From: JAWXBA01 sp048499805
GTDB taxonomy: Bacteria; Gemmatimonadota; Gemmatimonadetes; Gemmatimonadales; GWC2-71-9
Direction of reading: 5' to 3'
Length of the DNA stretch: 64,000 bases
Assembly: GCA_048499805.1 (NCBI GenBank)
Contig: JASNZF010000006.1
Location: forward strand, 186,001-250,000
Positions within the stretch are counted from its first letter, which is position 1; each line of letters opens with the position of its first letter. Made by a program: the position numbers and the translations under genes. Positions 59,193 through 64,000 of this stretch are shown here, one piece after another. The notes under the pieces were generated by a model, which was given only the letters and a program-made list of their open reading frames with translations, did no database searches and was not told where the DNA came from.

Positions 59193-60323
59193 ATGAACTT
59201 CGCCCCGGATGAACTTCTCCGCTACTCCCGCCACCTGACCCTTCCCGAGGTGGGGGTGGCGGGGCAGGAGCGCCTGCGCGCCGCCAGGGTGCTGCTCGTC
59301 GGGGCGGGCGGACTGGGGTCGCCTGCCGCGATGTACCTGGCTGCGGCCGGGGTGGGTACCCTTGGTCTCGTTGAGTTCGATACAGTGGACCTCTCCAACC
59401 TCCAGCGCCAGGTCCTCCACGGAACGGGGGCGGTGGGCCGTCCCAAGCTCGAATCGGCGCGGGAGCGTCTTGCCGACCTGAATCCCCATGTCGAGGTCGT
59501 GCCCCATCCCGTCCAGCTCAGCAGCGAGAATGCCCTCGATCTCCTCCGGCCCTGGGACATCATCCTCGACGGCAGCGACAACTTCCCCACCCGCTACCTC
59601 GTCAATGACGCCTGCGTGCTGCTGGGCAAGCGGTACGTCTACGGCAGCATCTTTCGCTTCGATGGCCAGGTCTCGGTGTTCGGGGCCCCCGGTGGGCCGT
59701 GCTACCGCTGCCTCTTCGCCGAGCCACCCCCGGCGGGGCTGGTCCCGAGCTGTGCCGAGGCCGGCGTGCTCGGCGTCCTGCCGGGCATCATCGGGAGTCT
59801 CCAGGCCTTGGAGGCGATCAAGCTGGTCCTCGGCATCGGCGATCCGCTGGTCGGCCGTCTGGTCCTGTTCGATGCCCTCGCCCTGAAGTTCCGCGAGCTC
59901 GCCGTCCACCGGGATCCCGCGTGCGCGGTCTGCGGCGATGCCCCCTCGGTCCGCGGGTTGATCGACTACGCCGCCTTCTGCGGGGTGGGCGCGCCGAAGC
60001 CCGAGACCGGGGACATCACCCCGCGCGAGCTGCAGGCGGCGCTTCAGTCCCCCCAGCCGCCACTGGTCCTCGACGTCCGCGAAGAGTGGGAGTACCGGAT
60101 CGGCCGGATCGAGGGCTCGCTGCTGGTCCCCCTCCACGAGCTCCCGGCACGGGTCGGCGAGCTTGATCCCCGCCGCGAGATCGTGGCGCTCTGCCACCAC
60201 GGCCTCCGGTCGCGCACCGCGCAACAGTTCCTGTTGGGTGCGGGATTCCATGCCGTCCGCAATCTGGCGGGCGGGATCGACCGGTGGTCCGTGGAGATTG
60301 AAGGCGGGAAGGGGAGGTATTGA
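59193..60323 (+). CDS. MoeB/ThiF-type adenylyltransferase fused to a rhodanese domain
   Basis: A 376-residue sulfur-carrier activating enzyme. The E1-like domain has RYSRHLTLPEVGVAGQERL, ATP loop VLLVGAGGLGSPAAMYLA, DTVDLSNLQRQVLH, DGSDNFPTRYLVND, and the zinc pairs CYRC and CAVC. From about residue 270 a rhodanese domain (PPLVLDVREEWEYRIGRIEG) carries the active Cys in VALCHHGLRS. It adenylates and thiolates a MoaD/ThiS-like carrier for molybdopterin, thiamine or cysteine synthesis. No carrier gene lies beside it, so the pathway is open. Confidence 0.92.
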   Translation: MNFAPDELLRYSRHLTLPEVGVAGQERLRAARVLLVGAGGLGSPAAMYLAAAGVGTLGLVEFDTVDLSNLQRQVLHGTGAVGRPKLESARERLADLNPHVEVVPHPVQLSSENALDLLRPWDIILDGSDNFPTRYLVNDACVLLGKRYVYGSIFRFDGQVSVFGAPGGPCYRCLFAEPPPAGLVPSCAEAGVLGVLPGIIGSLQALEAIKLVLGIGDPLVGRLVLFDALALKFRELAVHRDPACAVCGDAPSVRGLIDYAAFCGVGAPKPETGDITPRELQAALQSPQPPLVLDVREEWEYRIGRIEGSLLVPLHELPARVGELDPRREIVALCHHGLRSRTAQQFLLGAGFHAVRNLAGGIDRWSVEIEGGKGRY

Positions 60324-60397
60324 GGGTGCCGGGTGCCGGTGAATCCCTGCCGTAGGGGGTATTGACTCAAACGCAATCCTGCACACCTTCCGCCCCG

Positions 60398-60453
60398 CTG
60401 CCCCGCTGCCCCGCTGCCCCGCTGCCCCGCTGCCCCGCTGCCCCGCTGCCCCG
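60398..60453. repeat. Tandem array, seven perfect copies of CTGCCCCG
   Basis: Seven identical units 100 nt before the PilZ-like gene, pyrimidine-rich on its sense strand. TTGACT (60362-60367) begins 36 nt before the first unit. Two GGGTGCCG units directly follow the upstream gene's stop (60324-60339). Confidence 0.97.
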
Positions 60454-60552
60454 CTGCCTCTTGCGCCTCCCGGGTTCGGGCCGTAACCTCTCCTTGGACC
60501 CCGTCCATCTGGATGTTTCGGCCCCACTGCGATCCCTTCTCGGGAGGATTCC

Positions 60553-60969
60553 GTGCCTGAGCTGACCGACCGCCGCACCGCCCGCCGGCTGACGTACGAC
60601 GAGATCCGGACCGCCCGGCTCCGGCTGCAGGGCCTGGAATGCACCGTCCTGGATGTCGGGAGGGAAGGGGTGCGATACGAATTGCCGGCCCTGCCGGTCC
60701 GGCCGGCCGCCAGCGTGCATTTCGAGGGGGAACTCGAGCTGGTCTGCGGCGATCGCGTCCCCGTCCTGGGACGGGTGGTCCGGACCTATGGGACCGTGGC
60801 GGCCGCCCACCTCGACAGCCCGACCCTGACCGAACTCCAGCTCGCCCGCGAGCGGGAATACGTCCGCCAGATCCTCCGGAGCCGCACGGGACGCTCAGAG
60901 GAACGCCGGCGCTGGCGTTCCCCGGTCGATTCCCTGCTGCCCCACGAACCCCGCCGCAGCGAGGCCTGA
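60553..60969 (+). CDS. PilZ-like domain protein
   Basis: A 138-residue soluble protein with a GGGAGG Shine-Dalgarno 6 nt before its GTG start. RRTARRLTYDEIRTARLRLQG, CTVLDVGREGVRYEL and the following strands resemble a PilZ domain (RxxxR and D/NxSxxG), the c-di-GMP-binding fold; the second motif reads DVGREG, without the usual Ser. The C-terminal tail is Arg-rich. Assignment is tentative. A strong terminator (61005-61039) follows. Confidence 0.55.
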   Translation: MPELTDRRTARRLTYDEIRTARLRLQGLECTVLDVGREGVRYELPALPVRPAASVHFEGELELVCGDRVPVLGRVVRTYGTVAAAHLDSPTLTELQLAREREYVRQILRSRTGRSEERRRWRSPVDSLLPHEPRRSEA

Positions 60970-61004
60970 CCGGTCGCCACGGGCCGACACCCTCGCTGGA
61001 AGCC

Positions 61005-61039
61005 AAGAAGGCTCCCGACCTGCGGTCGGGAGCCTTCTT
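61005..61039. terminator. Strong bidirectional terminator-like hairpin
   Basis: Perfect 16-bp stem (61005-61020, 61024-61039) with a TGC loop. The ends are AAGAAG/CTTCTT, giving a short U-rich stretch in both directions. It separates the plus-strand PilZ-like gene from the minus-strand tRNA-Leu. Confidence 0.85.
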
Positions 61040-61059
61040 GCGTGTCCGGGATCTGCGAG

Positions 61060-61143
61060 TGCCGAAGGGGGGACTCGAACCCCCACGGGCTTGCGCCCAC
61101 TGCGCCCTGAACGCAGCGCGTCTACCAATTCCACCACTTCGGC
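61060..61143 (-). tRNA. tRNA-Leu (anticodon CAG)
   Basis: 84-nt class II tRNA. The acceptor stem is GCCGAAG/CTTCGGC, the D-loop contains TTGGTAGACGC, the anticodon stem CTGCG/CGCAG encloses TTCAGGG (anticodon CAG), the variable arm is long (TGGGCGCAAGCCCGT) and the T-arm is GGGGG-TTCGAGT-CCCCC. Discriminator A; no encoded CCA. It reads CTG, the commonest Leu codon in this GC-rich DNA. Confidence 0.97.
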
Positions 61144-61193
61144 TCAAGGGGCGCAAAGGTATCCGGAGGATGCCAGCCGCGTCAAGCCGTGCG

Positions 61194-61222
61194 TTGCCTG
61201 CCCCCCTCGCTCGTCCTATCTT
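61194..61222 (+). promoter_or_regulatory. Putative smpB promoter
   Basis: TTGCCT (61194-61199), 17-nt spacer, TATCTT (61217-61222). The predicted start is near 61229, leaving about 12 nt before the smpB ATG and no Shine-Dalgarno. Confidence 0.55.
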
Positions 61223-61240
61223 CTGGTGCATACGCGACTT

Positions 61241-61720
61241 ATGAGCGACAAGGCAGCGCCGGCCAAGCCGGCACGGATCTCGGTGGCCCGAAACCCGCGG
61301 GCGACCCATGACTACCATGTCCTCGAGACCTGGGAGACCGGCATCGTGCTCAGTGGTACGGAGGTCAAGTCGCTGCGCCAGGGGAAGGCCTCGATCAAGG
61401 AGGCCTTCGCCGTGGTTCGCAAGGGCGAGGTCTGGCTCGAGGGGATGCACATCACCCCCTACGAGCAGGGCAACCGCTGGAACCACGTGCCGGTGCGCGC
61501 CCGGAAGCTGCTGATGCACCGGCGCGAAATCGAGAAGCTGATCGGCGCCACCGAACAGAAGGGGCTGACGCTCGTGCCACTGGAACTCTACTTCTCGCGG
61601 GGACGGGCCAAGGTGGCCCTGGCGCTGGGCCGCGGCAAGAAGCTCCACGACAAGCGCGCCGACCTCAAGAAGCGCATCGCCGACCGGGAGGTGGCCCGGG
61701 CGATGAAGGGGCGGGGTTGA
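61241..61720 (+). CDS. smpB: SsrA-binding protein SmpB
   Basis: A 159-residue RNA-binding protein that delivers tmRNA to stalled ribosomes. It has ISVARNPRATHDYHVLETWETGIVLSGTEVKSLRQGKASIKEAF, AYVRKGEVWLEGMHI-type core (here VVRKGEVWLEGMHITPYEQ), LYFSRGRAKVALALGRGKKLHDKR, and a basic C-terminal tail. The length is normal. No tmRNA gene was found in the window. Its stop overlaps the following TTG start (TTGA), and G-rich GGGTGCCG-like repeats begin right after it. Confidence 0.96.
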   Translation: MSDKAAPAKPARISVARNPRATHDYHVLETWETGIVLSGTEVKSLRQGKASIKEAFAVVRKGEVWLEGMHITPYEQGNRWNHVPVRARKLLMHRREIEKLIGATEQKGLTLVPLELYFSRGRAKVALALGRGKKLHDKRADLKKRIADREVARAMKGRG

Positions 61721-63057
61721 GCTTGGGCTGCGGGTCTCGGGTGCCGGGTGGCGGTGGGGCACCCCTGCGCCGCTGGTTCGGTGCGCTGGGCCACCTCCCG
61801 CTCTGGCTGATGGTGTCCTCCACGGGCCCCGCCGCGGAACTCGCCTCCACCGCACCCACCGTGCTGACCGTCTCCACCCTCTCCGGCGAGACCCGGGTGC
61901 GGGTGCGCCTCGACTCGCGGGTCGGTCCGCTGGTGGCCGCCCCGGCGCTCGTCGCCGCACTCGGCGGGACCCAGCGCCACGACGGGACCTGGGCCGACGT
62001 CACGGTCGCCCGCCAGCCCTTCCGGTTCCTCATCGAGTCGCCGATCCTGACCATCGGGGCCACCCGCCGACCGCTCGCTGCTCCGGCGCGCCTGGTGCGG
62101 GACACCCTCTACCTGCCGCTGCAGTTCGTCGCCGAGGTGCTGCCCCGGACCCTGAGTGCGGTCTACCGGTACGATCCGGTGGCGGCCCGCCTGACCGAGA
62201 TTCCGGGACGCGCCATCGCCGCCGGCAACACCCCTCCGGCCGGTGCCACCCCCGCGCCACCCCCGGCCCCGGCCCCGGCGGCGCCGGCCCGCGATCCGGA
62301 CCTCCTGCCCAACGGCCTCCGGAAGGGGCACGTGATCGCGATCGATCCGGGCCACGGCGGGGTCGATCCCGGCAACCGGGGCGTCGGCCTGCCGGCCGGG
62401 ATAACCGAGAAGGACATCAACCTCCAGGTGGGCCTGCTCCTCCGCGACGAGCTCCAGCGACGGGGGATCGGCGTGCGGATGACCCGCACCACCGACACCC
62501 TGATCAACCTCTTCCAGCGCGCGCCCCGCTCCTGCCGCGACGACTGCGTCCTGTTCGTCAGCATCCACGTGAACTCGCTCGACCGGCGGCCGGGGTATAC
62601 CAGCGCCCGGGGCTTCGAGACGTTCGTCTTCTCCGAGGCGCGCACCGAGGACGCCCGCCGCGTGGCCCAGATGGAGAACGACGCCATGCGGTTCGAAGTC
62701 CCCGATGGCTCGGCCCAGCCGACCGGCCTCGACTTCATCCTGCGCGACCTCCAGCTCAACGAGCACCTGCGGGAGTCGGTCCGCGCCGCGGAGCTCATGC
62801 AGTCCCACCTGCAGGAGGTCCATTCCGGGCCGAATCGCGGGGTCAAGCACGGCCAGCTCGCGGTACTCAACACCGCCCGGCGACCGGCGGTGCTCGTCGA
62901 ACTCGGCTTTGCGACCAACACCACCGACGCGCGGCTGATGACCTCGCGCCAGGGACAGCGCAACCTCTCCCTCGCGCTGGCCGATGCCGTCATCTCCTAC
63001 CTGCGGGAGTACGAACGCCGCCTTGGCACCGCCGCCCCCGGGGAAGGACCTCGGTGA
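61717..63057 (+). CDS. N-acetylmuramoyl-L-alanine amidase (Amidase_3)
   Basis: A zinc amidase of up to 446 residues. The catalytic domain begins near residue 200: HVIAIDPGHGGVDPGNRG (first zinc His), ITEKDINLQVG (zinc Glu), VSIHVNSLDRR (second zinc His), VLVELGFATNTTDARL (catalytic Glu). The middle part is a beta-rich AMIN/copper-amine-oxidase-like domain (LTIGATRRPLAAPARLV...LYLPLQFVAEVLP), then a Pro/Ala linker. The TTG at 61717 overlaps the smpB stop, but its first ~16 codons are G-rich repeat, so a downstream start is possible; a hydrophobic segment near residues 20-40 could be the export signal. It cleaves peptide stems from peptidoglycan. Confidence 0.88.
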   Translation: MSLGCGSRVPGGGGAPLRRWFGALGHLPLWLMVSSTGPAAELASTAPTVLTVSTLSGETRVRVRLDSRVGPLVAAPALVAALGGTQRHDGTWADVTVARQPFRFLIESPILTIGATRRPLAAPARLVRDTLYLPLQFVAEVLPRTLSAVYRYDPVAARLTEIPGRAIAAGNTPPAGATPAPPPAPAPAAPARDPDLLPNGLRKGHVIAIDPGHGGVDPGNRGVGLPAGITEKDINLQVGLLLRDELQRRGIGVRMTRTTDTLINLFQRAPRSCRDDCVLFVSIHVNSLDRRPGYTSARGFETFVFSEARTEDARRVAQMENDAMRFEVPDGSAQPTGLDFILRDLQLNEHLRESVRAAELMQSHLQEVHSGPNRGVKHGQLAVLNTARRPAVLVELGFATNTTDARLMTSRQGQRNLSLALADAVISYLREYERRLGTAAPGEGPR

Positions 63058-63932
63058 GCGCGGCGCTCGCGCGCACCGTCTTCGGCACCGCGTTCCAGAA
63101 CCCGCTCCTCCTGGCCGCCGGGACCGCCGGGTTCGGGCAGGAGCTCGCTGGAGTCATCGACCTGGAGCGCCTCGGGGGGATCGTGACCAAGGCGGTCTCG
63201 CTCCAGCCCCGGGCGGGGAATGCCGCGCCCCGGGTCGCCGAGTTCCGCGGCGGGATGATGAATTCCGTCGGGCTGGCCAACCCGGGTCTCGACGGCGTCC
63301 GCCAGGGCAAGCTGCCGTGGCTCGCCACCCACCTGCAGCGCGCCCGGGTCCTCGTCAACGTGGTCGGTTTTCGGGAGTCGGAGTACGCGGAGGTGGTCGC
63401 CGGACTCGACGGGGAACCGGGGTTCCTCGGCTATGAACTCAACCTTTCCTGCCCCAACACCGCCGCGGGTGGGATCGAGTTCGGCGCGGATCCCGTCGCC
63501 GTGGGCCGGATCGTCGCCGCCTGCCGCCGGGCGACCCGCCGCCCCCTCGTCGTCAAGATCTCGCCGGCCCTTCCGGACATCGTCGCCATCGCACTCGCCG
63601 CGCGCGACGCCGGTGCCGACGGGGTCAGTCTCGTCAACACCCTGCCGGGGTACCTGTTCCGGCCCGGCGGCCGGGAACCCCGGCTGGGCAACGGGAACGG
63701 AGGCGTCTCGGGACCGGCCCTGCTGCCGGTGGGCATCCTGGCCACCCGGCGGGTCGCGGAGCGGACCGGGGGAGAGTTCCCCATCATCGGGGTCGGTGGG
63801 GTCACCACCGCCGCCGATGTCCGGCAGTACCTGGCCGCCGGGGCCCAATTGGTGGCGGTCGGGACGGCCTGCCTGGCCGATCCCAGGCAGCCCGGGCGAA
63901 TCCTCCACGGCTTGGAGCGCCACCATGGCTGA
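63054..63932 (+). CDS. pyrD: Dihydroorotate dehydrogenase, class 1 (type 1B-like)
   Basis: A 292-residue FMN enzyme of pyrimidine synthesis. It has NPLLLAAGTAGFGQEL, GGIVTKAVSLQPRAGN, MNSVGLANPGLD, the active-site Cys C133 in YELNLSCPNT, VVKISPALPD and IIGVGGVTTAADVRQYLAAGAQLVAVGTA. The catalytic Cys (rather than Ser) marks class 1. No pyrK electron-transfer gene is adjacent here. The GTG start overlaps the amidase stop (GTGA) and the end overlaps pyrF by 8 nt. Confidence 0.95.
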   Translation: MSAALARTVFGTAFQNPLLLAAGTAGFGQELAGVIDLERLGGIVTKAVSLQPRAGNAAPRVAEFRGGMMNSVGLANPGLDGVRQGKLPWLATHLQRARVLVNVVGFRESEYAEVVAGLDGEPGFLGYELNLSCPNTAAGGIEFGADPVAVGRIVAACRRATRRPLVVKISPALPDIVAIALAARDAGADGVSLVNTLPGYLFRPGGREPRLGNGNGGVSGPALLPVGILATRRVAERTGGEFPIIGVGGVTTAADVRQYLAAGAQLVAVGTACLADPRQPGRILHGLERHHG

Positions 63933-64000
63933 ACTGGTCCTGGCCCTCGACCTCCCCAGCGGGGCGGACGCCCTGCGCCTCCTCGATCGCGTCTCCACCC
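63925..64000 (+). CDS. pyrF: Orotidine 5'-phosphate decarboxylase, 5' end only
   Basis: The first 25 residues (AELVLALDLPSGADALRLLD...) match the N-terminal strand of OMP decarboxylase, including the ALD segment. It begins inside the end of pyrD (8-nt overlap) and is cut by the right edge. It would decarboxylate OMP to UMP, the step after pyrE, and its coupling with pyrD supports the call. Confidence 0.85.
   Translation, partial: MAELVLALDLPSGADALRLLDRVST

Noticed and set aside
59049..60644. 531-codon minus-strand frame opposite the MoeB/ThiF gene
   Set aside because: No recognisable motifs and it runs through the octamer array; the plus strand has complete E1-like and rhodanese motifs.
61000..61260. 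tmRNA gene expected near smpB
   Set aside because: Only tRNA-Leu and a terminator hairpin are present; no tmRNA-like tag sequence or acceptor pairing was seen.

Overview
The window is GC-rich bacterial chromosome with dense gene packing, many 4-nt start/stop overlaps (ATGA, GTGA, TTGA) and many GTG starts. TonB/ExbBD genes, outer-membrane barrel proteins, carboxypeptidase-regulatory-domain proteins, a bacterial myo-inositol-phosphate synthase and a complete tryptophan-to-kynurenine gene set fit a Gram-negative soil or sediment bacterium, most like Gemmatimonadota. That placement is inference from gene style, not from a marker gene. No phage, plasmid, IS transposase, CRISPR array or rRNA was seen; the window is core chromosome plus unusual repeats.

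Region by region. 1-6230 (minus): a tryptophan operon, trpL leader peptide, attenuator hairpin, aroF (DAHP synthase), trpE, trpG, trpD, fused trpCF, trpB (cut by the left edge). 6400-9400: a class V aminotransferase, two small outer-membrane barrel proteins, tRNA-Ala. 9600-13800: a GntR/YtrA-type regulator with its operator, one ABC ATPase and two paralogous membrane proteins. 14000-18400: a HOGA-type aldolase, kynureninase, tryptophan 2,3-dioxygenase and an atypical SDR. 18700-28000: M19 dipeptidase, a polytopic membrane protein, superoxide dismutase, peroxiredoxin, an M14 peptidase and a DDAH-like hydrolase. 27900-35900: two histidine kinases around one OmpR-type regulator, then a TonB-ExbB-ExbD-ExbD operon and a second TonB-like gene. 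35900-45000: an APC amino-acid transporter, then a probable cell-wall-sugar recycling set (BadF-type kinase, SSS symporter, AmiE-like serine hydrolase, NagZ, NamZ/DUF1343), with an ErpA-type Fe-S protein between. 45000-51200: a CDP-alcohol phosphatidyltransferase with inositol-phosphate synthase, then 2-oxoacid dehydrogenase E1 alpha, E1 beta and E2. 51200-57500: PHP phosphoesterase, an unknown Rossmann protein with a Cys cluster, thioredoxin reductase, MBL hydrolase, cupin, aspartase, MFS transporter. 57500-64000: a carboxypeptidase-regulatory protein, Rrf2 regulator, MoeB/ThiF-rhodanese, PilZ-like protein, tRNA-Leu, smpB, an amidase, pyrD and the start of pyrF.

The most distinctive signals are regulatory or structural. 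(1) A classical Trp attenuator: a 24-residue leader peptide with four Trp codons followed by a perfect 11-bp hairpin, ahead of an operon that begins with DAHP synthase. (2) A family of 7-8 bp tandem arrays beside about twenty gene ends. On the sense strand they are pyrimidine-rich just before start codons and G-rich just after stop codons; the G-rich ones have the spacing of RNA G-quadruplexes. The commonest unit, CTGCCCCG, occurs at five loci. (3) Several dispersed palindromic elements (a 56-bp REP-like repeat, two roughly 100-135 bp palindromes, and a 264-bp element with 33-bp inverted ends). (4) Divergent genes whose start codons overlap or abut, and two genes whose only reasonable start is CTG.
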